DNA from: Glaciecola sp028401415
GTDB lineage: Bacteria > Pseudomonadota > Gammaproteobacteria > Enterobacterales > Alteromonadaceae
NCBI RefSeq assembly: GCF_028401415.2
Contig: NZ_CP171821.2
Location: forward strand, 1,054,001 to 1,118,000
Direction of reading: 5' to 3'
DNA length: 64,000 nt
Shown here: in pieces, positions 33,843 through 42,310 of the stretch
How the letters are laid out: each line of letters opens with the position of its first letter
Numbering within the stretch: the stretch's first letter is position 1
Notes under the pieces: model-generated
Told to the model about the DNA's origin: nothing
The model's input: only the letters and a program-made list of their open reading frames with translations
Databases searched by the model: none
Position numbers and translations under genes: made by a program

Positions 33843-35390
33843 ATGGAACCAAAAGTCGGAAAGCTCATTAAAACCATCATGCCTACTTTTCCAGAAGAGG
33901 TCTTTCCAGCAGATAGCCATATTTTGAAAGACGCGATGGCAAACAAGCAACAGCAGCTGGTGGACAAAATGGGGAAGTATGGAGCACTCAAACCGCCGCC
34001 TGCGAATCTGGCAGCCATGTCAGGTGCACTTTTGTCTGCCCAAGGAATGAGTGCGCCTGACTTACTAGCTACTGACAGCCTACAGTTAAATGACATGCAG
34101 AGTCTTTCTGCTTCATCGTTTGCGCCAAAGGGTTTCACACCACAAAGTGCAATAACGGCAGGAATGACAGCCTTGGGTTTAGGTGGATTAAGCACACTAG
34201 CCAATGGCGTTTTACCGAGTGTGGAACAACTTGGTATTAGCCAAAGTTTAGCCGGTTTGGGCCTCTCACCCGAACTTGCAGCTGGCATGACGCCCGAAGG
34301 ACTTTTGGCCGCGGGTGTATCTCCAGAGCTAGCTGCGAAAATGAAGCCTGAACAATTAAGTTCACTGACGAATTTAACAGAGGGCATGGCGCCGAATGCG
34401 ATGCTTACCAAGGCTGGGATATCTGCTGAGCAGCTTGCTGCTGCGGGTATTCCTCCAGAGTTCACAGCTAAGATGACACCAGAACAGCTTGCCGCCGCTG
34501 GCATACCGCCTGAAATGGCAGTCAAATTGACACCCGAACAGCTTGCCGCCGCTGGCATACCGCCTGAAATGGCAGCCAAATTGACACCCGAACAGCTTGC
34601 CGCCGCTGGCATACCGCCTGAAATGGCAGCCAAATTGACACCCGAACAGCTTGCAGCCGCTGGCATATCGCCTGAAATGGCAGCTAAATTGACGCCTGAA
34701 CAGCTTGCCGCCGCTGGCATTTCACCTGAAATGGCAGCTAAAATGACGTCCGAACAGCTTGCCGCCGCTGGCATTTCACCTGAAATGGCAGCTAAAATAA
34801 CGCCCGAACAGCTTGCCGCCGCTGGAATATCGCCTGAAATGGCAGCTAAATTGACACCTGAACAGCTTATCGCCGCTGGCATACCGCCTGAAATGGCATC
34901 TAAAATGACACCTGAACAGACTGCCGCCGCGAGTGTTTCACCAGAAGTTGCAGCAAAGCTAATGCCTGAAAGCGGTGCGTCAAATGAATCGATTGTTGCA
35001 TCAGCCCCTCCAACATCACCAAATGTGGCTGCATCAAGCCAGCCGAGTTCATCTGCAGACTTAGGCGCAGCCGCTTCGGCAGCTTCAAGCGTAGCATTGG
35101 CAGTTTCAAAATATTCAGCTCAGGCTTCAAACGATAACGATAGCGATAGCGATGGCAACAGCAGCGTAACGGACAGCGGCGCTAGCAAGTCTGCAACTGC
35201 TGGGGGAAGCAGTATTGTGCTGTTTGACGAGCTTGATAATCCTATCTGTGGACAAAAATACGAAGTCATTCTGCCTGATGGAAAATCAATCAAAGGCTCA
35301 ACAGATGAAAATGGCGTCGCAAGCTTTCCTATGCCATTACCTGCTGAATCGTCGCTTTGCCTGCCTGGAATAGATCACAATGCCTGGTGA
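33843..35390 (+). CDS. VgrG-linked protein with about ten 18-residue tandem repeats
   Basis: A 515-residue protein starting 12 bases behind vgrG. Residues 1-190 are Ala/Leu/Pro-rich with two loose repeat copies. Residues 196-377 hold about ten copies of LTPEQLAAAGIPPEMAAK (18 residues, short helix-turn units). A Ser/Asp-rich linker follows. The last 60 residues look like a small beta domain (VLFDELDNPICGQKYEVIL, GSTDENGVASFPMPL), resembling a domain in the next protein. No known family is recognised. It may be a spike adaptor or scaffold that carries the cargo proteins encoded downstream. The start of the next gene overlaps its end by 11 bases. Confidence 0.6.
   Translation: MEPKVGKLIKTIMPTFPEEVFPADSHILKDAMANKQQQLVDKMGKYGALKPPPANLAAMSGALLSAQGMSAPDLLATDSLQLNDMQSLSASSFAPKGFTPQSAITAGMTALGLGGLSTLANGVLPSVEQLGISQSLAGLGLSPELAAGMTPEGLLAAGVSPELAAKMKPEQLSSLTNLTEGMAPNAMLTKAGISAEQLAAAGIPPEFTAKMTPEQLAAAGIPPEMAVKLTPEQLAAAGIPPEMAAKLTPEQLAAAGIPPEMAAKLTPEQLAAAGISPEMAAKLTPEQLAAAGISPEMAAKMTSEQLAAAGISPEMAAKITPEQLAAAGISPEMAAKLTPEQLIAAGIPPEMASKMTPEQTAAASVSPEVAAKLMPESGASNESIVASAPPTSPNVAASSQPSSSADLGAAASAASSVALAVSKYSAQASNDNDSDSDGNSSVTDSGASKSATAGGSSIVLFDELDNPICGQKYEVILPDGKSIKGSTDENGVASFPMPLPAESSLCLPGIDHNAW
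34428..34973 (+). repeat. 54-base tandem repeat array, about 10 units
   Basis: In-frame 54-base units encode the 18-residue repeats of the VgrG-linked protein. Central units are almost identical at DNA level, including silent positions (for example repeated GAACAGCTTGCCGCCGCTGG), which indicates recent duplication or ongoing homogenisation. Edge units are more diverged. Copy number may vary between strains. Confidence 0.95.
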
Positions 35391-36039
35391 TATGAAAAAA
35401 CACAGTATTAAATCGGGAGAGTGTCTTGCAAGTCTTGCAAAACACTACGGATTTCATGATTGCAAGGTCATATACGACGCGCCTGTAAACGAAGTGCTTA
35501 GGCTTCAACGCCCCAACATGCACGTGTTACAAGAAGGTGACCAGCTATTTATTCCTGAAAGGCAAACAAAATCAGTCAGGCTTGGCTCTGGCATTCAACA
35601 TACTTTTAAAGTGAAAGGGCAAGTTACGGAGTTTGTTACGCTTGTTCAAGATAGTGGCGGGAACGCGCTTGCTAACATGCCGTATGAATTAGATGTTGGC
35701 GGATACAAACTCACGGGAATAACCGACAAAGATGGCTTGGTGAGAAAGAAAATTGATGCCAGTGCAAAAACGGGGAAACTCATCATTTTTTTGGATGAAC
35801 TCAAAAAAAATGTGCTGACATGGCCATTAGAGTTTGGCTCACTGCCCCCGCATGACTCAGCAATTGGTATTCAAGCGCGACTCAATAATTTGGGCTACTT
35901 TTGTGCAAATGAAACGGGCGTCTTGGATGACACAACAAAAGACGCCATCAGCGCGTTTAAAAGCAAGCATGGCCTGACTGCCAACGCCACTGTCGACGAA
36001 CGCTTTCTTGCTGCGCTCAAGCATGAGTACGGATTTTAG
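35380..36039 (+). CDS. LysM and peptidoglycan-binding domain protein of the VgrG cargo module
   Basis: A 219-residue protein without signal peptide. N-terminal LysM domain (HSIKSGECLASLAKHYGF ... LQEGDQLFIPE, about 6-58). Middle beta domain (about 70-140, VTEFVTLVQDSGGNALAN and GITDKDGLV). C-terminal PG_binding_1 domain (about 160-217, AIGIQARLNNLGYF, DDTTKDAISAFKSKHGL). Such proteins in vgrG operons are thought to travel with the spike and hold on to the target cell wall. ATG 35380 overlaps the previous gene; ATG 35392 is a possible alternative. Confidence 0.75.
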   Translation: MPGDMKKHSIKSGECLASLAKHYGFHDCKVIYDAPVNEVLRLQRPNMHVLQEGDQLFIPERQTKSVRLGSGIQHTFKVKGQVTEFVTLVQDSGGNALANMPYELDVGGYKLTGITDKDGLVRKKIDASAKTGKLIIFLDELKKNVLTWPLEFGSLPPHDSAIGIQARLNNLGYFCANETGVLDDTTKDAISAFKSKHGLTANATVDERFLAALKHEYGF

Positions 36040-36047
36040 GAACGGAT

Positions 36048-36524
36048 ATGGCAAAAGTAGCGCGTTCAAGCAAAGGCCAAGGCAATGTCAATAAGTTAGT
36101 GTTTCATCGACAGGACATTTACTTTCAAACACATCCTGGCAAGTGGGGTGAACCTGGCGAACGGTCAATTGGCCCTAAAATAGAATACACGCTCAGGCAA
36201 AACGGTCAGTTCAGCCAGTCTGGATTTCTCGATGATGATGGCTGTGCCAAGCTATTAATACAAGGTGGATGTAAGGCTCAGCTTTGTGCTTTAGGGAGTC
36301 AATACGAGCTCAAAATGATGTCTGCATTAAGCAGCTACGAATCCTTTCTAGGCGTGCAACAACGCCTGCGTTTACTAGGTTATCTAGACCGAGAGGCAAG
36401 TGATAAATGGGACCAAGCCATAGACCGAGCCATCCTGAATTTTCAGGCTGATCATGATTTAGAAGCACATGGCATCTTAGATGATGAAACCATTACCGGT
36501 ATAAAAGAAGCGTTTGGAGAGTAG
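36048..36524 (+). CDS. Peptidoglycan-binding domain protein of the VgrG cargo module
   Basis: A 158-residue protein without signal peptide. Residues 1-95 form a beta-rich unknown domain (KLVFHRQDIYFQTHPGKWGE). Residues 98-156 match a PG_binding_1 domain (SFLGVQQRLRLLGYLDREA, AIDRAILNFQADHDL, GILDDETITGIKEAF) related to that of the preceding protein. It lies 8 bases behind that gene and 2 bases before the protease gene, in one tight transcription unit. A wall-tethering role is inferred. Confidence 0.65.
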   Translation: MAKVARSSKGQGNVNKLVFHRQDIYFQTHPGKWGEPGERSIGPKIEYTLRQNGQFSQSGFLDDDGCAKLLIQGGCKAQLCALGSQYELKMMSALSSYESFLGVQQRLRLLGYLDREASDKWDQAIDRAILNFQADHDLEAHGILDDETITGIKEAFGE

Positions 36525-36526
36525 AA

Positions 36527-37729
36527 GTGGCCATTAAACTAGCACTTAAAGATGAATGTAGATTGGTTCCTGTCAGGTTTGAACGTGCTAGTAAAAGCGA
36601 GCCTGATATTCAATTTCCAGATATTGATAATCGTGGCTACCGAAATAAGGATGCGAGCATCGATGGTGTTTCGGTGGTATCAAATCAACATACCGCGCTT
36701 TTAAGTTTGTCTGCGGGACAAAGCGCGACTATCAAGCTGGTAAGAGAGAACATCGCACCTACTGCGCCTCTTTTTGTCAGCAGCTCTAATAGTGATTGCT
36801 TAAGTGTCATCAGCCCCACAGAAAACGCTAAGTGCGCGGATGGTCCATTTTCGTTAATTAAGATTGAAGCGCAACTGTTGGAAACCAACAAAACTCAAGT
36901 TGCCACACTTGAGGTGCGTTTTGGACGTGCTGATGGTCCCATTATTCACCGACTCGATGTGTATGTCTTACCCAAGCTTATTATAAAAATTCAGCCCTTT
37001 TTAGTGACAATTAATGGAGAAAACGGCGCGTCAGGAAAGGCTGTTCGCTTGAATCTGTCGAAAGTGTTCTCAATAGCCTCAGCGATATGGGGCAATGCGG
37101 GCATTCAGTTGTCGTTTGCAAAACCAATTTCATTGTCGGCAAGCTTGCGGCAAGCCGATAAAATGTCATGCAACAGCCATCTCAATGAAATGAACCGCGT
37201 CTTGGATTTAAAATGGGAAGCGGATCGCGTCAATCTTTATATAATGCAAGAGGTTGAGGGCGGTATGAGCATTACCGTAAACGCACAAGACTATCGATAT
37301 TTAAAGCTAATACGCCCGGGCATTTTCTTTGGGCTACACTCTTGTGAGCAAAATCAGGCACGTCCAGAGGAGCAAGTCACCAATCGCGCAAGCGATGCAC
37401 ATTTGTGCGGAAATGATCTTGCGCATGAGCTGGGCCACTTTTTTGCTCTGCCCCATTCAGGAGCGTTCACGAACCACGATTCACCTCAGCCTGAGGATAC
37501 ATGGTCTATGCGCAGCATTATGCATGAAACAAACACCATTGTTCGAAACGTCCCCAATGGAGCCAGCGTTGCTGACTTTAACGATCTTTCTTACGGATTT
37601 AAAAATGAAGAACACGCCTATCGAGGCGCATTGGTGCCAATTAAGCGTATAGGTGCAAATGGAAACGACGCCAGCTGCGATATGGCTCGCAAATATATTG
37701 CCAAGGGTATAAAGCATCTTTATTCATAA
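36527..37729 (+). CDS. Metzincin-type zinc metalloprotease, candidate T6SS effector
   Basis: A 400-residue protein without signal peptide; GTG start at 36527 with a GGAG-like site. The N-terminal half is beta-rich and unrecognised. The C-terminal half carries AHELGHFFALPH, giving zinc ligands His300, His304 and His310 and catalytic Glu301. This is the metzincin pattern HExxHxxGxxH with Ala in place of Gly. The Met-turn follows as SIMHE (Met332). Its place between peptidoglycan-binding proteins and a PAAR-like gene behind vgrG argues for secretion by the T6SS. The substrate is unknown. Confidence 0.75.
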   Translation: MAIKLALKDECRLVPVRFERASKSEPDIQFPDIDNRGYRNKDASIDGVSVVSNQHTALLSLSAGQSATIKLVRENIAPTAPLFVSSSNSDCLSVISPTENAKCADGPFSLIKIEAQLLETNKTQVATLEVRFGRADGPIIHRLDVYVLPKLIIKIQPFLVTINGENGASGKAVRLNLSKVFSIASAIWGNAGIQLSFAKPISLSASLRQADKMSCNSHLNEMNRVLDLKWEADRVNLYIMQEVEGGMSITVNAQDYRYLKLIRPGIFFGLHSCEQNQARPEEQVTNRASDAHLCGNDLAHELGHFFALPHSGAFTNHDSPQPEDTWSMRSIMHETNTIVRNVPNGASVADFNDLSYGFKNEEHAYRGALVPIKRIGANGNDASCDMARKYIAKGIKHLYS

Positions 37730-37769
37730 CGCGACCCGATTCGTTAACACAAAGGAGACATTAGCATTG

Positions 37770-38561
37770 ATGACAGCGCATCTTACCCAAGCAATTATTG
37801 AGCAAGACCCCTTTGCTAGCGATGTCGCAGCCAGAATGGGTAAATCTGCCTTGCCTGAACTCGCGCAATTGGCTAAACACGAACACCCTAGCGTTAGGAT
37901 GGACGCGATACGTGCTGCTGGAAGACTGGATATTGGCGACTACTACGAACTCGTTTTCGGTGCATTAGATGATGACGATATAAACGTAGTGCATACTAGT
38001 CTGGGTATTATTGAGCAAGCTAAAACGCAATTATCGAATCAGATTTTGCTTGGGGTTCTAAATAAACTTAAATACGCTGATACAAAAGCGTGCGTAATTC
38101 TTATGCTAGGCGAGACATTATCGATTAATGAAGCAGATGCTCTCGAGCACTACTGCACCATTGATCAGGGCGAAACCATCGCTTTGCATGCCGTAGTTGC
38201 GCTTGCCAAAATTGGGGTCGAACATCGAAGACATCAGTTTTCATCGTACTTGCTATCCATCAAACATAATCCTGAACTATTCAAGCTGCTATTTTCCTTC
38301 ATTGATTATATCAATCAGAGTTGGTTGCTTTCCCCACTGAAGCAACTGCTTGCGAATAAAACCCTTTTACAAAGCCTCAGCGCATCTCTCCCTAATATGC
38401 CAAGGCATATTAGAGTCTGCGACAGGGCCGTATGCAGCATTGCAATGATTGCAAATAAAGCCATGAGTTTTGAAGCGCAGACCTTTACTAACTTTAGCGA
38501 ACAACAGTTAGCTGAAGCGCATCGAATCGCCAGTTATTTCCCCTCCAACAAACAGCATTAG
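37770..38561 (+). CDS. HEAT-repeat protein, candidate immunity or chaperone
   Basis: A 263-residue all-helical protein with HEAT-like repeats (LPELAQLAKHEHPSVRMDAI, AAGRLDIGDYYELVFGALDD, ALHAVVALAKIG). No signal peptide or enzymatic motif. It directly follows the metalloprotease gene (40 bases) and precedes the PAAR-like gene. This is the typical position of an immunity protein or of a loading chaperone; the sequence does not say which. AAGGAG is 12 bases before ATG 37770 and 9 before an in-frame TTG at 37767, so the start could be either. Confidence 0.6.
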   Translation: MTAHLTQAIIEQDPFASDVAARMGKSALPELAQLAKHEHPSVRMDAIRAAGRLDIGDYYELVFGALDDDDINVVHTSLGIIEQAKTQLSNQILLGVLNKLKYADTKACVILMLGETLSINEADALEHYCTIDQGETIALHAVVALAKIGVEHRRHQFSSYLLSIKHNPELFKLLFSFIDYINQSWLLSPLKQLLANKTLLQSLSASLPNMPRHIRVCDRAVCSIAMIANKAMSFEAQTFTNFSEQQLAEAHRIASYFPSNKQH

Positions 38562-38571
38562 GAATCCGTTT

Positions 38572-38961
38572 ATGCCAGAACAAGTTATCATGGGTGCAAA
38601 AATGCTATGTTCACAAGGTATGGCGCCAAGTACGCTGATTGTTCCTCCTTTAAAGGGTGTATCGGTTGAAGGGATGGCTGCTGCAACGGTGAATGACAAA
38701 ATTCCCATCGTAAATATTCCCCCTTTTGGTCTGTGCCGTTCGATGTCCAATCCACAGGTGGCAGCTGCCACATCGGCGGCAATGGGTACGCTAACACCCA
38801 TGCCTTGCATCCCCGTTATAGCGGGTCCCTGGAAGCCCGGCGCAAAAAAAACCGCCATCGGAGGTGTGCCATGTTTGACCAAAAACTCCAAATGTACTTG
38901 CGCTTGGGGAGGTTCAATATCCATTGTCAAATCGGGCGGAAAAATCACCGACGTGGCGTAA
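38572..38961 (+). CDS. PAAR-like DUF4280 spike-tip protein
   Basis: A 129-residue protein of the PAAR-like DUF4280 type: it begins EQVIMGAKMLCSQGMAPSTL and continues with TVNDKIPIVNIPPFGLC, then PCIPVIAGPWKPGAKKTAIG and CTCAWGGSISIVKSGG. Such proteins cap the VgrG trimer with a conical tip and can connect cargo to it. The cysteine distribution (11th, 54th, 78th and further positions) fits the family. AGGAA lies 8 bases before the ATG. It closes the cargo module before the fha gene. Confidence 0.85.
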   Translation: MPEQVIMGAKMLCSQGMAPSTLIVPPLKGVSVEGMAAATVNDKIPIVNIPPFGLCRSMSNPQVAAATSAAMGTLTPMPCIPVIAGPWKPGAKKTAIGGVPCLTKNSKCTCAWGGSISIVKSGGKITDVA

Positions 38962-39058
38962 ATCAGAACTAAGACAGCTAAGCATGCAAAATTTGCAACT
39001 TTTGTGAAATGGTGGCGTAAGTTTGCTCTAGAAAGGACAAATTTAAAAAGCAATCATT

Positions 39059-40468
39059 ATGGCAAATTTGCAGTTAACGCTGTTAGATGGCTCAACACGA
39101 GATCAGAGCCAAACATTCGATATCGGTCAAGCAGGCGCTAGCGTCGGTCGAGCTAGTGAGTGTGACTGGGTATTAAACGACCCAGACCGCTTTATCTCCA
39201 ACAAGCATATTTTAGTGACGTATCGAGACAAGCGTTTCTTTGTTACCGACTTAAGCAGTAACGGCGCATATGTCAACGACAGTAATACTGCTATTGGAAA
39301 AAACAACACCTACGAAATAAAGTTAAACGACATTATCAAACTGGGTAAATGTAGAATATTAGTGAGTAAGATGACGCTAGACAGCACATCGAGCTCGCCT
39401 GATTTGATGAGCTTGATTAATACTACAACGGCCAAGGAAGAAACCACTCCTGTAAACAGCCTAGACCAGTCAAGCAGCGGTGAGCTTGGTTTATTTGATA
39501 TTTTAAATAACAACACAGAGCAAAAGGATAATGCCACTTCTTCAAGCGCTCCAAATCCAGTTTCGGCGGGCTTAGCTCCTAGTCTAGCGGCTCAAGATCC
39601 TATGTCAGTGGATCAGCCACCTCAAATGTTAGGTAGGTCGATTGACTTAAACAAAAAGACAACAAGCGATGCTATTGCTAAAGCGTCCTCCACTACCATC
39701 CCTGATGATTGGGACTTGAACCTTGAAAGTCAGGCTGAGGCGAGCGATGCGCAAAATTTTGATGTGAGCCCTCAATCGATTGAGGAATTAAAACAGCCCG
39801 AATTACATACACAAGTGGAAGAAGCAAGGGTATCTGCAAAGAATATAAAGGATGATAAAAGTGCATCTTTAACAAAAGCCGACACCGCTTTTTATAACTA
39901 CTTGTACGACCGCTTGGGTTTACCTCATGAATACCGAGAGCGCATCGATAAAAACGTGTTTGCCGATGAGCTCGTGCAAATCATCAACACCTCAACTCAG
40001 GGGATAATGGCTCTGCTGGCAGGTCGCTCGGTGTTTAAACAGGAATCGCGTTTAAACATGACCATGATTAAACCCCAATCAAACAATCCAATAAAATTTT
40101 CACTGGATCCAAGTGACACCCTTGAGATGTTATTGGTGAAAAAAAAGCCCGGATATATGAGTGCTCAAGCTTCATATAGCGAGGCGATGAGTGATATACA
40201 AACGCATCAAATGGCTTTTTTAACTGGACTACAAGCGACTCTCAGTGGCGTTTTGAACGACCTGGATCCTTTAAAAATAGAAGAAAAAGCAGCTAAAGAA
40301 AATAAATCATTCATTGGTTTACGCTCAGACACGCATAAATGGAATAATTTCATTGAAATGCAATCAAACCTGCAAAAGCGTGTATCAGAAAATCTGAATG
40401 ATGTTTTATCTAAGCATTTCTCTCCTGCTTATGAAGATCACATAAAAAATGCAGGTAAAGACGCATGA
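39059..40468 (+). CDS. tagH: T6SS FHA-domain protein Fha/TagH
   Basis: Scaffold that binds phosphothreonine and activates T6SS assembly. The 469-residue protein has an N-terminal FHA domain at about 5-100 (ASVGRASECDWVLNDPDRFI, SNKHILVTY, DLSSNGAYVND). A low-complexity linker follows, then the C-terminal TagH domain (about 275-465, RLNMTMIKPQSNNPIKFSL). Together with the kinase at 18095-20176 and the PP2C phosphatase at 47806-48600 it completes a threonine-phosphorylation circuit. Its end overlaps tssJ by 4 bases. Confidence 0.92.
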   Translation: MANLQLTLLDGSTRDQSQTFDIGQAGASVGRASECDWVLNDPDRFISNKHILVTYRDKRFFVTDLSSNGAYVNDSNTAIGKNNTYEIKLNDIIKLGKCRILVSKMTLDSTSSSPDLMSLINTTTAKEETTPVNSLDQSSSGELGLFDILNNNTEQKDNATSSSAPNPVSAGLAPSLAAQDPMSVDQPPQMLGRSIDLNKKTTSDAIAKASSTTIPDDWDLNLESQAEASDAQNFDVSPQSIEELKQPELHTQVEEARVSAKNIKDDKSASLTKADTAFYNYLYDRLGLPHEYRERIDKNVFADELVQIINTSTQGIMALLAGRSVFKQESRLNMTMIKPQSNNPIKFSLDPSDTLEMLLVKKKPGYMSAQASYSEAMSDIQTHQMAFLTGLQATLSGVLNDLDPLKIEEKAAKENKSFIGLRSDTHKWNNFIEMQSNLQKRVSENLNDVLSKHFSPAYEDHIKNAGKDA

Positions 40469-40959
40469 ATCCTATGAAACAAATCTTACTAATAGCCTTG
40501 GCAGTGGCGCTTCTTGGAGCGTGCGCCAGCCCTAATCCCGTAGAGAAAAAATCAAGCTTTGTCTACGCGATCAGTGCATCAGACACGATTAATCCAGATA
40601 TCAATGGACGCCCCTCATCCGTTTTACTTCGTGTCTATCAACTGAAAAGTAAACGCAACTTCGAGAATGCGCGTTACGAGGATATTTTCAGCCAAGGGCA
40701 ACACACATTGGGCGCCGAGTTTCTATCCGTAGACGAATATCTAATCGACCCGAATACAAACATGCAGATTGAGCTCGAAGTTTTAGAGGCCAGCAGATTT
40801 ATTGGCATCGCGGTTGGATTTCGCAGCATTAATGCAACTAACTGGCGCACCGTCATTGCAATGCCTGAAAAGTCTAGCCTTAACCCAATTGGTCTGTTTA
40901 GCGCTCAAGGCATTCAAATATTTGTGGATGAACTCAGCGTGAGAACTGAAGCCTTGTAA
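40465..40959 (+). CDS. tssJ: T6SS outer-membrane lipoprotein TssJ
   Basis: Anchors the TssJLM membrane complex to the outer membrane. The 164-residue precursor has a signal sequence ending in the lipobox LLGAC (Cys20). The mature part has the TssJ pattern NPDINGRPSSVLLRVYQLKS and, later, FIGIAVGFRSINATNWRTV. It starts inside the last codon of the fha gene (ATGA overlap). Confidence 0.93.
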   Translation: MNPMKQILLIALAVALLGACASPNPVEKKSSFVYAISASDTINPDINGRPSSVLLRVYQLKSKRNFENARYEDIFSQGQHTLGAEFLSVDEYLIDPNTNMQIELEVLEASRFIGIAVGFRSINATNWRTVIAMPEKSSLNPIGLFSAQGIQIFVDELSVRTEAL

Positions 40960-40979
40960 GCTTGCAATAAGGAAATGAA

Positions 40980-42308
40980 ATGACTTGGGAAAAACGCGTA
41001 GTATGGTCTGAGGGCATGATGTTGCAGCCTCAACACTTCCAACAGCAAGCCCGCTATCACGATGCTCAACTTCGCGATACGCTTCATGCCAGCATTCCTT
41101 ACGCTTGGGGGCAATGCTCAGTTGGCATCGATAGCGCATTGCTTAAAACAGGTAAGTTTTGTGTGCATGAGGGTGAAGGCGTTTTGCGCGACGGCAGTGT
41201 ATATCGCTTTCCGGAACGAGATCAGGCTCCGGCGCCAATTGATGTAAGCAAAAACGAGCTTGGTCACATAATCTACCTTGCGGTGCCAATACGGCGAAAT
41301 GGTAGTATTGAAGTGCAGCGCGATGACGACAGCAATACACGTTTTGCGGTGAGTGAGTATGAAACGAGGGACGTCTCAGGCCTCACCAAAAACAAGGCTT
41401 TGCTTGAAGTGGGTGGTCTTCGTTTTGTTATTCGAACCAGTGCACAAGACAACAGTGAGTTTACGTGCGTAGCCATCGCCAAAATTGAAGACGTGAGTCC
41501 TAGCGGATTAGTAACTCTTGACGAGAATTTTATCGCGCCATCACTTAACATAAAAGACAATCACTGTATCCGTGGTTTTGTGAATGAGTTACTCAAACTC
41601 TGTCATCATCGCATTCATGCACTTGCATCACGAGTATCTGTGGCTGGGAAGTCTACTGGCAGTGAAATCACTGATTATATGCTCTTGCAAACCCTCAACC
41701 GGCACTTACCAAGTATTCATTATTTCAATCAAGCAGAACAGCTCCACCCTTTTTACCTGTATGAGAAACTTTGTGCGTTAATTGGTGACATGAGCACATT
41801 CATCAAAGCTGACAAGCTAGTGCCACAACTCCCCCATTATGATCATGAGCAACCTTCGCCGGTATTTAAAGCACTCATTGGCGAACTACGAAGCTTATTT
41901 AGTGTGGTCTTGGAACAGAATTCAATTAACATCCCGCTGCAAGAACGCAAGTTCGGCATTCGAGTGGGCACCGTAGCTGACAAAACCCTGTTTGAAAGCG
42001 CAAGCTTCATATTAGCGGTTAGCGCGGATGTGTCGGCTGAAGACTTGATGAAATACTTTCCTGCGCAGAGCAAAATTGGCGCGGTGGAGTCTATTAAAGA
42101 ATTAGTGAACTTGCAGCTTCCGGGTATACAGCTTACACATTTAGCCGCAGCGCCCAGAGAAGTCCCTTACCAGCGTAACTTCGTTTACTTTGAATTAGTA
42201 CAAAGCGGCGAGTACTGGGCAGCCTTAAGCCAATCTGGCGGCATAGCCATTCATATTAGTGCTGATTTTCCGAACCTTTCTATAGAGCTATGGGCTATCA
42301 GGAGTTAA
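40980..42308 (+). CDS. tssK: T6SS baseplate-membrane connector TssK
   Basis: Trimeric connector linking baseplate to membrane complex. The 442-residue protein begins with the diagnostic VVWSEGMMLQPQHFQQQARY and continues with a shell domain, then a C-terminal neck and head (LQERKFGIRVGTV, QLPGIQLTHLAAAPREVPYQ, YFELVQSGEYW). Length is as usual. AAGGAA precedes the ATG by about 6 bases. Confidence 0.96.
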   Translation: MTWEKRVVWSEGMMLQPQHFQQQARYHDAQLRDTLHASIPYAWGQCSVGIDSALLKTGKFCVHEGEGVLRDGSVYRFPERDQAPAPIDVSKNELGHIIYLAVPIRRNGSIEVQRDDDSNTRFAVSEYETRDVSGLTKNKALLEVGGLRFVIRTSAQDNSEFTCVAIAKIEDVSPSGLVTLDENFIAPSLNIKDNHCIRGFVNELLKLCHHRIHALASRVSVAGKSTGSEITDYMLLQTLNRHLPSIHYFNQAEQLHPFYLYEKLCALIGDMSTFIKADKLVPQLPHYDHEQPSPVFKALIGELRSLFSVVLEQNSINIPLQERKFGIRVGTVADKTLFESASFILAVSADVSAEDLMKYFPAQSKIGAVESIKELVNLQLPGIQLTHLAAAPREVPYQRNFVYFELVQSGEYWAALSQSGGIAIHISADFPNLSIELWAIRS

Positions 42309-42310
42309 GG

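Noticed and set aside
33839..34882. Long minus-strand open frame (347 codons) antisense to the repeat protein
   Set aside because: It arises from the codon pattern of the 54-base repeat array; it has no ribosome site and its product is a mirror-like low-complexity repeat.
34428..34973. Resemblance of LTPEQLAAAG units to TAL-effector repeats (LTPEQVVAIAS)
   Set aside because: The unit is 18 residues, not 33-35, and there is no variable di-residue position or helix pair of the TALE type. The similarity is limited to a few residues.
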